This document shows positions 1-9,274 of a stretch of 64,000 nt of DNA, piece after piece. The notes beneath the pieces were generated by a model. It was not told where the DNA came from and did not search any database. It was given only the letters and a program-made list of their open reading frames with translations. Source of the DNA: Candidatus Berkiella aquae (GTDB taxonomy: Bacteria > Pseudomonadota > Gammaproteobacteria > Berkiellales > Berkiellaceae); NCBI RefSeq assembly GCF_001431295.2, contig NZ_LKAJ02000001.1:1426001-1490000 (forward strand). Reading direction: 5' to 3'. A program made the position numbers and the translations under genes. Within the stretch, counting starts at the first letter, position 1, and every line of letters starts with the position of its first letter.

Positions 1-38
1 TTTTGCTTGAATCTTAGCAGAACTCCCTTACAATCGAT

Positions 39-164
39 ATACTCTTTCCATTTTGCTTTTAGGCGTTGTTGCCTACGCTCATCTCGCAAAAGTCATGTAT
101 TTTTTATACACTCCTTTTGTTCAAGAGCTCGGCGCCTAGCCTAAAATCAAACTGGTTCGAGTAG
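39..164 (+). repeat. Intergenic hairpin repeat element (copy 1)
   Basis: The element begins with an atactc end and closes with an aactggttcgagta end; these ends are imperfect inverted copies of each other. The centre is an imperfect hairpin: outer arms CAAAAG (87-92) and CTTTTG (114-119), a 3+3 internal loop (tca/ctc), inner arms TGTAT (96-100) and ATACA (106-110), and a five-T loop. The same architecture with different stem bases occurs at 37100-37520, 40971-41047 and 48724-48815. It occupies most of the space before the first gene, and nothing else is evident in 1-193. Confidence 0.7.
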
Positions 165-193
165 TTGTCATAAAAAGCCATTAAGCAAACTAA

Positions 194-1078
194 ATGAATA
201 AGTCTGTAACCCTGTATCTCCCCAATCTGCAAATGACTGACTTTGCAGCAAATGAGGGGCCTTTAGCGTTGATCTTGTCTAAAGCCAACAAGATTGACCG
301 CGAATCGGTAGCACATCCTTATCAAAATTTTTTTCAAGGATTGGATGGCGCGGTGCCCGCTGCGGCATTGTTGGCTGACTATTTAGGCGAATCAAGAACG
401 GCATCCTATTGCTTAGCTTCTCCCATTGAATGTCATGTTGACCAAAAAACAGCTTACTTTGTCCAAAGAGTGACTCAATTATCAGAAGCCGATGAAAACA
501 CCTTACTTGAAAAACTCAATCATTTTTTAGCAGAAGATGGTATCGCTTTACGACGTGCAGATAAGGGAATATGGCTTTTTGCGCTGACACATCATACCGA
601 TGTGCATTTTCATGATCCGGCGACGCTAGTTGGCAAAAGTTTGGCTTCTTATCTGCCAACGGGTAAAGATGCGGTTTATTGGCATCGTTTGTTAACAGAA
701 TGCCAAATGTTATTGGTAGAATATGGCCTCAGTGTCTGGTTTTGGGGAAATGCGAATCCCACGAAATTGAAAACGGATTATGATGCACTTTATACCGACG
801 ATCTGATTTTAAAAGCGCTAGCAAAAAGCGTGGGTATTATCGCCAAACCTTTACCAACAGCTTGGGAGCCCATGTTGTTGCAAAATACTAACGAACTCTT
901 TATTGAACCACCCCATGATTTAATGGCACCACTTTTGTCAGCGTTACGTCAAGGCAAGATAAAATCGCTTAAATTAATCACAGAACAAAAAGAATATATG
1001 CTTAAAAGACGCCATCTTTATTATTTTTGGCGAAGCAAAAGGATTTCGAATGACAGCACTACCGTTAGCAAAAATTAA
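194..1078 (+). CDS. Phosphoglycerate mutase-like protein upstream of recJ
   Basis: A 294-residue soluble protein with no signal peptide or membrane segment. It resembles proteins encoded directly upstream of recJ in several gammaproteobacteria that are often annotated as cofactor-independent phosphoglycerate mutase-like; the motif WFWGNANP (around residue 182) recalls the WFWGGG motif of those proteins. The catalytic metal-binding set of true independent mutases is not visible, so enzymatic activity is unproven. The gene overlaps the recJ start by 29 bases, implying translational coupling. The ribosome-binding site before the ATG is poor, but the start follows directly after a repeat element and no better in-frame start is apparent. 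The family call rests on context and one motif. Confidence 0.55.
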   Translation: MNKSVTLYLPNLQMTDFAANEGPLALILSKANKIDRESVAHPYQNFFQGLDGAVPAAALLADYLGESRTASYCLASPIECHVDQKTAYFVQRVTQLSEADENTLLEKLNHFLAEDGIALRRADKGIWLFALTHHTDVHFHDPATLVGKSLASYLPTGKDAVYWHRLLTECQMLLVEYGLSVWFWGNANPTKLKTDYDALYTDDLILKALAKSVGIIAKPLPTAWEPMLLQNTNELFIEPPHDLMAPLLSALRQGKIKSLKLITEQKEYMLKRRHLYYFWRSKRISNDSTTVSKN

Positions 1079-2822
1079 ACGAAGAACCATTAATGCTGAG
1101 CGCGAAGCCGCAGCAAAAGCAGAAGGGCTTGATCCGCTATTGGCACGAATCGTTGCCTCAAGACCGACACTATTAGAAGAATCTGTTTTAACGATGCTCG
1201 CGCCCAAATTAAAGGCCCTGGATTCTCCGCATAATTTACCTGATATTGAGCGAGCGGTTGCTAGGATCTGTGATGCATTAGCAGCTGGCGAAGTGATAGG
1301 TATTGAAACCGATCATGACTGTGACGGGCAAACAAGTCATGCGGTGCTTTATTGTGCTTTGGTCGATATTTTAGGTCATCCGGCAGAAAAAGTTCGCTCC
1401 TACATTGGGCACCGCTTAAAAGAGGGTTATGGTTTATCAGAAGCGGTTGCGGCGCGGATTTTGGCAGATTCGCCTCGTCCTACCTTAATTATTACAGCTG
1501 ATAATGGCTCTTCTGATGAAGCACAAATTGCGTTATTAAAGCGCCACGAGATTGATGTGATTGTGACCGATCATCATGAGATCCCCGTCGATGGGATCCC
1601 ACAAAGTGCTTATGCGGTGGTTAGTCCTACCCGTACAGATAGCCAATATCCTGATAGGCTCATCGCAGGTTGCATGGTAGCCTGGTTATTAATGGCAGCA
1701 GTGCGTTCGCATATTGTGCAAAATACTGCAAAAATATTACCCAGTTTAGCCGAATGTTTAGATTTTGTTGCTGTCGGGACGATTGCGGATTGTGTGAGTA
1801 TTGCTCGCAGTAAAAATAATCGTGCCATTGTTTCTTATGGGATGAAACTGATTCAACAAGGCGTGCGTCCCTGCTGGCGTGCTTTAATCCCTATTATGTC
1901 ATCACCCCTTTCTTCTGAGGATCTCGGATTTAAAATTGGTCCGCTACTCAATAGTGATGGCCGTTTAGCTTGTGCTTTTGGCTCAGTGAGCTTTTTACTG
2001 GCTAAAAATGATAAAGAAGCTAAAGAATGGGTTGAGCATTTACAAATACAAAATACCGAGCGCAAAAGTATTCAAGATGCTATCACGCAGCAAGCAAAAG
2101 AACAGGCATTAAAGCAATTTGCTGAGAAAAAAAATAGCCTTTGCATTTTTTTAGAAGATGGACATGCAGGCGTGCATGGCATTAGCGCTAGCCGAATTAA
2201 AGATTGGTTTGGGCGACCTGTGATTATTTTTTGTCCCAAGCAGGAAGACTCGAATATCTTAACCGGCTCTGCACGTTCCATTGAAGGTATTCACTTAAGA
2301 CACGCTTTACAAACGATTGCTGATCGATACCCGGGTATTTTAGTGAAATTTGGTGGGCACCAAGCAGCAGCAGGGCTCAGTATTTATCGTGAAAGAGTTG
2401 CTGATTTTACCCGGTATTTTGAAGAAGTCGTTTGTGAACAACTAAATGGAGTCGATGTTGGGCCTGAAGTATGGTCAGATGGTGAACTTTCTATTGATGC
2501 TATCTCGATTCCGGTTATTAAGAAACTCGTCGAATCCTTAGAGCCTTTTGGCCGAGAATTTGAGTCACCAGCCTTTGAATTAGAGGGTAAAATTATTAGC
2601 CTTAAGGTTATGGGGCAGACTCAAACACATTTAAGAGTAGGCTTGGTGGTGAATGAGGTATGGTTTGAAGCCGTTTGGTTTAACAGCTGCGATCCTAATG
2701 AACCGATGCCAGTAAACGTTGGTGATGAAGTTAAAATTGTTTATATGCCAAAAATACAAACCTTTCGTGGAGAATTGAAACTCAATTGTCAGATCATTCA
2801 TCTCGAAAAATTTGTTATTTAG
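1050..2822 (+). CDS. recJ: Single-stranded-DNA-specific exonuclease RecJ
   Basis: RecJ degrades single-stranded DNA 5' to 3' in recombination and mismatch repair. At 590 residues it is close to the usual length (577 in E. coli). The DHH-superfamily motifs are in order: DHDCDGQTS (around residue 87; usually DADGATS, so one residue differs while the metal-binding aspartates are kept), ADNGSS, VTDHHE, and the DHHA1 glycine motif GGHQAAAG (around residue 434). The C-terminal part matches the OB-fold region. The start lies inside the end of the preceding gene, so the two are probably one transcript. A candidate prfB promoter follows after the stop. Confidence 0.93.
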   Translation: MTALPLAKIKRRTINAEREAAAKAEGLDPLLARIVASRPTLLEESVLTMLAPKLKALDSPHNLPDIERAVARICDALAAGEVIGIETDHDCDGQTSHAVLYCALVDILGHPAEKVRSYIGHRLKEGYGLSEAVAARILADSPRPTLIITADNGSSDEAQIALLKRHEIDVIVTDHHEIPVDGIPQSAYAVVSPTRTDSQYPDRLIAGCMVAWLLMAAVRSHIVQNTAKILPSLAECLDFVAVGTIADCVSIARSKNNRAIVSYGMKLIQQGVRPCWRALIPIMSSPLSSEDLGFKIGPLLNSDGRLACAFGSVSFLLAKNDKEAKEWVEHLQIQNTERKSIQDAITQQAKEQALKQFAEKKNSLCIFLEDGHAGVHGISASRIKDWFGRPVIIFCPKQEDSNILTGSARSIEGIHLRHALQTIADRYPGILVKFGGHQAAAGLSIYRERVADFTRYFEEVVCEQLNGVDVGPEVWSDGELSIDAISIPVIKKLVESLEPFGREFESPAFELEGKIISLKVMGQTQTHLRVGLVVNEVWFEAVWFNSCDPNEPMPVNVGDEVKIVYMPKIQTFRGELKLNCQIIHLEKFVI

Positions 2823-2840
2823 TTAAATGCTTAAAATTAT

Positions 2841-2860
2841 ATACTCGAGCCAGTTTGAAT
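2841..2860 (-). repeat. Solitary end of the hairpin repeat element
   Basis: The 20 bases here match, with one difference, the reverse complement of the right end of the 127-bp repeats at 37100-37520 (the attcaaactggttcgagtat end). No hairpin core accompanies it, so it looks like a remnant or a single terminal sequence. It lies just upstream of the prfB promoter candidate. Confidence 0.55.
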
Positions 2861-2889
2861 TACTCATTTTAGCTAAGATATTGTATAAT
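2860..2889 (+). promoter_or_regulatory. Candidate sigma-70 promoter for prfB-lysS
   Basis: A perfect TATAAT is at 2884-2889. The best upstream hexamer at suitable spacing is TTACTC (2860-2865, 18 bases away), which is a weak -35. The GTG start of prfB is 34 bases downstream. The -10 is convincing, the -35 is not. Confidence 0.45.
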
Positions 2890-2922
2890 TTGCTGTTTTT
2901 GATTGGTAATAGAGAGCCGGGC

Positions 2923-4021
2923 GTGGAAATTGCACCTTTACTATCACAGCTAAAAGATTTAGCGAACCGTCTTAATGATCTGCGGAGGTATCTTTGACTT
3001 TGATGAAAAACGCGAGCGTTTAGAAGAAGTCAGAGTCATGTTAGAAGACCCCGCTATATGGCAGGATCCAGAACAGGCCCAAGCCCTGGGCAAAGAGCGC
3101 GTGCTGCTGGAAAAATTGGTCACGACCATTGCTAATGCACAAAGCAATGTCGACGATGCCTTGGATCTATTACAGATTGCCAAAGAAGATGACGATGAAG
3201 CCACCTTTCATGATTTAGAACAAGAAGGAACGCGCTTACAAGCGATTATCGAAGAGCTTGAATTTCATCGTATGTTTTCAGGTGAAATGGATGGTGCACA
3301 AGCCTACGTTGATGTTCAAGCAGGCTCAGGTGGCACCGAAGCACAAGATTGGGCAGAAATGTTATTGCGGATGTATTTGCGTTTTGGTGAGCGTAAAGGC
3401 TTTAAAATGACCTTGCTTGAAGCTTCCGCAGGGGAAGTTGCAGGCATCAAAAGTGCAACGATTAAAGTTGAAGGCGAATATGCCTATGGCTGGTTGCGCA
3501 CAGAAACCGGCGTTCATCGCCTCGTGCGTAAATCGCCATTTGATTCAGGCAACCGTCGGCATACCTCATTTGCCGCTATTTTTGTGTCACCCGTCATTGA
3601 TGAAAAGATTGATATCCAAGTCAATCCTGCCGATTTGCGAGTGGATACTTACCGCGCGAGTGGCGCAGGCGGTCAGCACGTCAATCGAACCGATTCTGCT
3701 ATTCGTATTACCCATATTCCGACAGGCATTGTTGTGCAATGTCAGAGCGATCGTTCGCAACATAAAAACCGTGCACAAGCCATGGAACAGTTGCGTGGTA
3801 AATTATATGAATTAGAAATGCGCAAACGCCAAGCAGAGCAAAATGCCATGGAAGAAACCAAAACCGATATCGGTTGGGGCAATCAAATCCGCTCTTATGT
3901 GCTTGATGATTCACGAGTAAAAGATTTACGTACGGGAGTAGAAACTTCTAATACCCAAGGTGTATTAGATGGCAATTTACTTGAACTCTTTATTACAGCC
4001 AGTTTAAAAGATGGGTTATAA
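2923..4021 (+). CDS. prfB: Peptide chain release factor 2 (programmed +1 frameshift)
   Basis: RF2 recognises UAA and UGA stop codons and triggers hydrolysis of peptidyl-tRNA. The first 24 codons run from GTG at 2923 to CTT at 2992-2994. An in-frame TGA (2995-2997) is bypassed by skipping T2995, and translation continues from GAC at 2996. The slippage context is standard: an internal Shine-Dalgarno-like GGAGG (2984-2988) and the CTTTGA shift site. The joined product is 365 residues, the same as E. coli RF2. The GGQ peptidyl-hydrolysis motif is present ([18 protein letters not shown] region), as is the [14 protein letters not shown] segment. lysS follows after two bases, the common prfB-lysS pairing. 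The shift makes the gene autoregulated by RF2 level. Confidence 0.96.
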
Positions 4022-4023
4022 AC

Positions 4024-5523
4024 ATGACAGATGAAAGCCAAAAAGTAGAAGATCTTAATGAACAGCTAGTGAACCGTCGTGAAAAATTGAAACAACTGCG
4101 CGACGCTGGTAACCCTTTTCCCAATGACTTTAGACGAGATGCTTTTGCTGGCGATATGCATGCTAAATATGATGCTATCGAAACCGCAGATTTAGAGGCA
4201 CAAGCGGTTAAAGTTAAAATGGTAGGGCGCATGATGACAAGGCGTCATATGGGTAAGGCGAGCTTTCTTAACTTGCAGGATATGACCGGCGTCATGCAAG
4301 TCTATGCTAAATCAGAAGAGCTACCCGAAGGCGTATATGAGCAATTTAAACATTGGGATTTAGGGGATATTGTTGCGGTTGAAGGTGTTTTATTCAAAAC
4401 CAAAACCGGTGAATTATCCGTTAAAGCAAAGAACTTACGGTTGCTGACCAAGGCATTACGTCCGTTGCCAGAAAAATATCATGGCTTAACTGATCAAGAA
4501 ACCCGTTATCGTCAACGTTATTTAGATTTGCTGGCTAATGAAAAAACGCGAGAAGTGTTTAAAACGCGTATCAAAATTATTCAAGCAATTCGTGATTATT
4601 TAAATAATCGAATGTTTCTGGAAGTGGAAACGCCTATGATGCAACCCATCCCAGGGGGAGCTGCAGCAAGACCTTTTATTACGCATCATAATGCACTCGA
4701 TATGCAGCTTTTCCTACGAATTGCCCCTGAACTTTATTTAAAACGACTTGTGGTTGGTGGGTTTGAACGCGTTTACGAAATCAATCGCAATTTCCGTAAT
4801 GAAGGGGTCTCTACTCGTCATAACCCTGAATTTACCATGCTTGAATTTTATCAAGCCTATGCTGATTATCATGAGTTGATGGATTTAACCGAAGATTTGT
4901 TACGTTCAATTTCACAACTCGTATTAGGAACGACGACTTTAGTTTATCAAGGTGAGAGTTACGATTTATCAAAACCGTTTACCCGCATGACGGTAAAAGA
5001 ATCTATTTTACATTTTAATCCTCAGTTAACCGCTGACGATTTAGAAAATCGTCAAAAATTAGAAAGCTATGCCAAAGAATTAGGCTTACCCCTTAAAAGT
5101 GATTACGGAATGGGTAAGATTCAAATCGAAATATTTGAAAAAACGGTTGAATCACGATTAATGGCGCCTACCTTCATTACCGAATATCCAACCGAAGTGT
5201 CACCTTTGGCACGTGCCAGCAATCATAATCCGGAAGTGACCGATCGATTTGAATTTTTTGTCGGTGGCCGTGAAATTGCGAATGGTTTTTCTGAGTTAAA
5301 TGATGCGGAAGATCAAGCGGCTCGCTTTAAAGCACAAGTTGCGCAATTTGAAGCCGGGGATGCCGAAGCAATGCATTATGACGATGATTTTGTTACGGCA
5401 TTAGAGCATGGCTTACCACCCACCGCCGGGGAGGGGATTGGTATCGATCGCTTAGTGATGCTATTTACAGATGCGCCATCGATTCGTGACGTCATTTTAT
5501 TCCCCCATATGAGAGGGAATTAA
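4024..5523 (+). CDS. lysS: Lysyl-tRNA synthetase, class II
   Basis: Charges tRNA-Lys with lysine in the cytoplasm. At 499 residues it has the usual length. An N-terminal OB-fold anticodon-binding domain (about 60-150) precedes the class II catalytic domain. Motif 2 is seen as [15 protein letters not shown] and motif 3 as [10 protein letters not shown] near the C-terminus. It starts two bases after the prfB stop and is probably translated from the same transcript. A strong hairpin terminator follows the stop. Confidence 0.96.
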   Translation: MTDESQKVEDLNEQLVNRREKLKQLRDAGNPFPNDFRRDAFAGDMHAKYDAIETADLEAQAVKVKMVGRMMTRRHMGKASFLNLQDMTGVMQVYAKSEELPEGVYEQFKHWDLGDIVAVEGVLFKTKTGELSVKAKNLRLLTKALRPLPEKYHGLTDQETRYRQRYLDLLANEKTREVFKTRIKIIQAIRDYLNNRMFLEVETPMMQPIPGGAAARPFITHHNALDMQLFLRIAPELYLKRLVVGGFERVYEINRNFRNEGVSTRHNPEFTMLEFYQAYADYHELMDLTEDLLRSISQLVLGTTTLVYQGESYDLSKPFTRMTVKESILHFNPQLTADDLENRQKLESYAKELGLPLKSDYGMGKIQIEIFEKTVESRLMAPTFITEYPTEVSPLARASNHNPEVTDRFEFFVGGREIANGFSELNDAEDQAARFKAQVAQFEAGDAEAMHYDDDFVTALEHGLPPTAGEGIGIDRLVMLFTDAPSIRDVILFPHMRGN

Positions 5524-5536
5524 ATCTACCTGTTTT

Positions 5537-5575
5537 GCTGCGGTACTGTTAAGGCAGTGTGCCGCAGCATCTTTT
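5537..5575 (+). terminator. Intrinsic terminator after lysS
   Basis: GCTGCGGTAC (5537-5546) pairs with GTGCCGCAGC (5559-5568) in a 10-bp stem with one G-T pair, followed by a short T tract (atctttt). It closes the recJ/prfB/lysS block before the accessory island. Confidence 0.75.
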
Positions 5576-5710
5576 CCGCAATTTTTATCTCATTCTTGTT
5601 TTTTCTCACTATACAAGCTTTTCATTCCCTTCTACTAAGAACTTTTCTTATTGTAAGTAAGTAAGGCATCTGATATTTTTGCCAGATAATTGATATTAAA
5701 AGAGAATGGT

Positions 5711-6598
5711 ATGCCATTGAACGATGATGTCTCGCCTAAAGCAAAAAACACAAAGTCTGAGCTACGTTTTGGTCCTATTGGATTAAAAAAAGCCACAAAA
5801 TCTGGATATAGTTGCGCTAAAAATGGTGGCGATCGCCCAACCATTGAAATATTACAAATGCGCGGATATACCAAAGAGGAATCTAAAATGTATCTTAGGA
5901 GCTATGATAGCGTCATCATTGAACCGACAGAGAAAGCGTTACGTAAAGCAAAAGAGTCCGGACGTAAATCGGCTAGCAAGGGAGGGAGGCGCCCCACCAT
6001 TGAAATATTACAGCAGCGAAATCAATATAACCTACAACAAGCACAGATGTACCTTCTTACTTTCGATATAACGACTGAACAAAGAAATAAAAAAAGCGAA
6101 GATAAATATACAATTCTGCCTAAGATAGTCCCTGTTCATCAGTTAAAATTTGAAAATGTAAACACGCAAAGCGCTGAAGTGACAATAGAGGCGAATATAT
6201 TAAAAGCATCATGTGAGCTAGAAAATGTTAGCAAGCAAAGCGATGAATACGTGATAAAAGACGATTTGTTTGCCATTTCATTTGAGCCGATTGCTGTTAA
6301 TGAGTCACAAGAAGAATCTTATAGTGAATCTCTTGAAAGAGCATATTTGGAGAATATTGGCAAACAGCTTAATGGGCAACTGTATTCTGAGTTAATGTTG
6401 GCTGAAGACAACTGTGTATTAACATCTTCAACGGATGAACCCTTATTTAGCATTGAAAATGAAGCCTATGTTGCTGCATTTGTACCAAGGTTTAGTTATT
6501 GTCAAAACCATACTGAATCATTTGAACAACGCTGTTCTCATCCAGAAAATAATCTAGAAGACAGGAGATATCTAGCATTCTTGAGCATGCTCCAATAA
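5711..6598 (+). CDS. RPTIE-repeat protein, paralogue 1
   Basis: A 295-residue protein I do not recognise. The N-terminal third has two copies of a ~50-residue unit: a basic stretch with SG or AG, a GGxRPTIEIL core, then a helix-like part ending YL..YD or YL..FD. The rest is acidic, and its end (a YSEL motif, then an ENE motif and FVPRFSYCQ) is shared with the neighbour at 6695-7705. No signal peptide or membrane segment. The ATG at 5711 is preferred over a TTG at 5690 because a purine-rich AAGAGA lies just upstream and the resulting N-terminus (MPLNDD) resembles the paralogue's MPAKKG. The basic repeats could bind nucleic acid or another acidic partner, but that is a guess. Confidence 0.7.
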   Translation: MPLNDDVSPKAKNTKSELRFGPIGLKKATKSGYSCAKNGGDRPTIEILQMRGYTKEESKMYLRSYDSVIIEPTEKALRKAKESGRKSASKGGRRPTIEILQQRNQYNLQQAQMYLLTFDITTEQRNKKSEDKYTILPKIVPVHQLKFENVNTQSAEVTIEANILKASCELENVSKQSDEYVIKDDLFAISFEPIAVNESQEESYSESLERAYLENIGKQLNGQLYSELMLAEDNCVLTSSTDEPLFSIENEAYVAAFVPRFSYCQNHTESFEQRCSHPENNLEDRRYLAFLSMLQ

Positions 6599-6694
6599 GA
6601 ATTATTCTTATTGTTAGCAAGCAACAGCTATGTTACTTTTTCGTATTATTTACTTGTCCAAATAACCTGTGCTATCAAACCACTAGGATGTGAC

Positions 6695-7705
6695 ATGCCA
6701 GCAAAAAAAGGAAGTAACAAAGTTGCAGCAAAAGAAAGGTTATTAACGCTACGCAAAGCCAAATCATCTGGTAGCCAGAGCGCACGTCAAGGAAATCAAC
6801 GTCCAAGCATTGAAGTTTTGCAAAATAAATATACTCAAGAACAAATAGAAGCTTATTTTCAGGGATATGATCGAATTGCTGGAACGCCAGAAGAACAAGA
6901 ACAACGAAAAGCCAAAATTGCAGGTGCTTTGAGAGCCAATCAAGGCATGCCGCGACCCACTATTGAAGAATTGCAGAATAAATACAATCAAGAGCAAATA
7001 ACGATTTATTTACATGCCTATAATAAAACGATTGGCACAGCTGAAGAACAAGCAAGACGAAAAGCTATAATATCAGGCAGGCAGAGGGCAAGAACAGGAG
7101 GCTCCCGCCCAACTCATGAGATTCTGCGAAAAAAATATTCCGAGGAACATATTGCGGTGTATTTGAAAGCGTATGATGAAAAAGCAGGGACAAGCGAAGC
7201 AGTCAATTTGTTAAAAGCAAGAGAAACGGGGCGAAAATCAGCGCAGAGACGTTGTATACGCCCAACGATTGAAACTTTGCAGTACCGAAACCACTATACG
7301 CTAGAACAAGCGCAAGCGTACTTGATAGGTTTTGACAAAGGTTGTGAACGGCAAAGGCAACAATCCCAGCTTGTGAGTCAAATTCAGGTACAAGTAAGTG
7401 AAGATGTTATCGCTACTCATGATTGTCCGCCGCTATCTTATCTTGAATTGCTTGAAGAAGCCTATTTAGATGATAGTCAAAAATGTTCTGAGTCGACACT
7501 CTATTCTGAGTTATTTTTTGTTAAAAATAGCGTTGCGGCCAATCCTCTTCTTTGCGATGAACAAATACTGGGTTTTGAAAATGAAACGCTTATTTTTTCG
7601 CTTGTGCCGAGTTTATCCCTTTGTCAAAGAAAGTATGATCCCTTAAACAAGGAAGATATTGATAACGATTTTCAAGAGATTAAACTAGGGTTCCCTAGCT
7701 TATAG
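6695..7705 (+). CDS. RPTIE-repeat protein, paralogue 2
   Basis: A 336-residue protein with four tandem copies of the ~51-residue repeat seen at 5711-6598. Each unit reads roughly AxxSGRxxA, then G.RPTIE.L, then Y..EQ...YL..YD, often followed by GT.EEQ..RK that links to the next unit. The C-terminal ~110 residues are acidic and match the paralogue's C-terminus. The start at 6695 has AGGA six bases upstream and gives a basic N-terminus (MPAKKGSNK). A longer open frame reaches upstream to 6611 but lacks a ribosome-binding site. It is probably co-oriented and possibly cotranscribed with the preceding gene (96-base gap). Function unknown. Confidence 0.75.
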   Translation: MPAKKGSNKVAAKERLLTLRKAKSSGSQSARQGNQRPSIEVLQNKYTQEQIEAYFQGYDRIAGTPEEQEQRKAKIAGALRANQGMPRPTIEELQNKYNQEQITIYLHAYNKTIGTAEEQARRKAIISGRQRARTGGSRPTHEILRKKYSEEHIAVYLKAYDEKAGTSEAVNLLKARETGRKSAQRRCIRPTIETLQYRNHYTLEQAQAYLIGFDKGCERQRQQSQLVSQIQVQVSEDVIATHDCPPLSYLELLEEAYLDDSQKCSESTLYSELFFVKNSVAANPLLCDEQILGFENETLIFSLVPSLSLCQRKYDPLNKEDIDNDFQEIKLGFPSL

Positions 7706-7720
7706 TACGACTTCATCAAA

Positions 7721-8989
7721 TTAACTCAACAGACGCAAGCTAGCTTGAGTGTCATATTGGTTTCGATACACATCAGCATGACTATAAGATTTGCCTTCAC
7801 TTATGGTATTAACTGTATTCCACCAGTCTTCGAATGACTGAAATTTATCTTTGACTCGCTGTAAACCATCATCTGAAATGTGAAGAGCTACTTTTTCAAA
7901 ATCGCTTTTGTGTTCTTTAAGAATTGTTTCTAAAATGGTCTGGGTGGGAAGATAGGTATGATGGTATTCCAAAGATTCTTTTTCTTTAGCAAAGGCGTCT
8001 GCATCCTCGAAATCATCAACTTGCAATGATGTAAAGTGCGTATTTTTTGCATTACATAGTTCAAATATTAATGCAGCAAACATGTCTGAGAAACGCTTGT
8101 CTTCTTTGACAATTTGAATATTGCCAGATAGTCCATTATCAATCCATATCGCATTCGCCTCACATTGATTTGCTTGAACAAAATCAACCGTAATGCGTCT
8201 GGTTCCTTGTTGCGTAGCCTGTTGTATCAGATCATCAAGCAGAGGGATTTGCGCAAGCAATATCATCAGTGCTTTAGCGATATGATTCATTTCTGGGTCG
8301 TTATCGGTATTAATCGAAAAATGGTTATAAGAAAATGTTTGCGAATCCTTCTGATGGTGTTTCTTTAACTGAGAAAGCGGAACATAGGTTGTTTGTTGAT
8401 ATTGTTGTCTATAAATATCAGCATGACTAAAAAGTTGACCTTCAAGTGGGCTATTCTTTGCTTTCCAAAATACTTCAAACGATGAGCATTCGTTGATTAA
8501 CCTATCAAATTCATCATTAAAAATAGCTAAGCCATTTGCTGTAAATACTTCTTTGTGATGATTGGCGATATCATTTAATAGTACGCTTGTTGGCTGATAA
8601 ACACCTTTATATGCGGCTAATTCTTTAGCTAGTGCAAAATTGTCTGCATCATCAAAATGCTTGGCTAGGATGTTAAGGGGATTATTTGCGATGGTATGAC
8701 AGCATTTTGCATTATACAAAACGGTCAATAAAGTTGAAAACATCGGTAAAAAGTCAGCGCTTTTTACGATTTTACTATATTTTTTGTTGTTTCGAAGCTC
8801 CATCGAACCATTTGTTTGGCATTCGTTTTGGCTAACAAAATCAACGAAGATTTTGCCATAAAGCGTGGCATTCTCAATCAACGAATCGAGTAAAGGAATG
8901 TCGGGGATGAGTTTAACGAGTGATTCGAACATTTGAAGCAATTGAGGATCATGCTCAACATTTAATACTAATTTTTTGTAACGCATCAT
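7721..8989 (-). CDS. Unknown protein with two tandem copies of one domain
   Basis: A 422-residue protein I cannot assign. The two halves (about 1-205 and 225-422) are clearly duplicated: IPLLDSLIENAT pairs with IPLLDDLIQQAT, VDFVSQNECQ with VDFVQANQCE, LYNAKCCHT with LCNAKNTHF, and FSHADIYRQQY with YSHADVYRNQY. The repeated histidines, cysteines and asparagines might suggest a metal or catalytic site, but no known HExxH-type motif is present. No signal peptide or membrane segment. It is convergent with the RPTIE gene ending at 7705 and divergent from the one at 9275, with a shared AT-rich control region between. Probably an accessory or host-directed protein (inference). Confidence 0.7.
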   Translation of the reverse strand: MMRYKKLVLNVEHDPQLLQMFESLVKLIPDIPLLDSLIENATLYGKIFVDFVSQNECQTNGSMELRNNKKYSKIVKSADFLPMFSTLLTVLYNAKCCHTIANNPLNILAKHFDDADNFALAKELAAYKGVYQPTSVLLNDIANHHKEVFTANGLAIFNDEFDRLINECSSFEVFWKAKNSPLEGQLFSHADIYRQQYQQTTYVPLSQLKKHHQKDSQTFSYNHFSINTDNDPEMNHIAKALMILLAQIPLLDDLIQQATQQGTRRITVDFVQANQCEANAIWIDNGLSGNIQIVKEDKRFSDMFAALIFELCNAKNTHFTSLQVDDFEDADAFAKEKESLEYHHTYLPTQTILETILKEHKSDFEKVALHISDDGLQRVKDKFQSFEDWWNTVNTISEGKSYSHADVYRNQYDTQASLRLLS

Positions 8990-9078
8990 TCATTCTCACC
9001 ACTGTTACTGCAAGAACGCAACATAACATTTTATAAAAATAAGTTCTAATGAATATTAAATAAAATGCTGAAAAATAC

Positions 9079-9162
9079 GAACAAATTTAATGTTATGATT
9101 TTTTGTTTTGTATTACGCATTTGCTTAAAATTTGTTCTGTCTTTTTATTCGAACAAATATTT
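9079..9162. promoter_or_regulatory. Candidate operator region with repeated GAACAAATTT
   Basis: The divergent intergenic region 8990-9274 contains GAACAAATTT (9079-9088), its exact inverse AAATTTGTTC (9128-9137), and a third related copy GAACAAATATTT (9151-9162). The third overlaps an ATTCGAAC octamer (9147-9154) that recurs in front of other accessory genes. Repeated inverted copies between divergent genes are typical of regulator sites, but no regulator is identified. Confidence 0.4.
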
Positions 9163-9176
9163 TATTGGTGAATTTC

Positions 9177-9205
9177 CTGACATTAGTTATTTAGTGTTAT
9201 ATACT
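9177..9205 (+). promoter_or_regulatory. Candidate sigma-70 promoter for the 9275 gene
   Basis: CTGACA (9177-9182) and TATACT (9200-9205) are separated by 17 bases, each one mismatch from consensus. The start codon at 9275 is 70 bases downstream. Confidence 0.55.
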
Positions 9206-9274
9206 CTGCGCACTTGTTGCACCATCACTTAGTTGAGATGGTTATGATTAAGACAAAATGCTTTGGAGTTATTT

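Noticed and set aside
3417-3815. 132-codon open frame inside prfB
   Set aside because: Overlaps a conserved gene in another frame, with a composition typical of a shadow frame.
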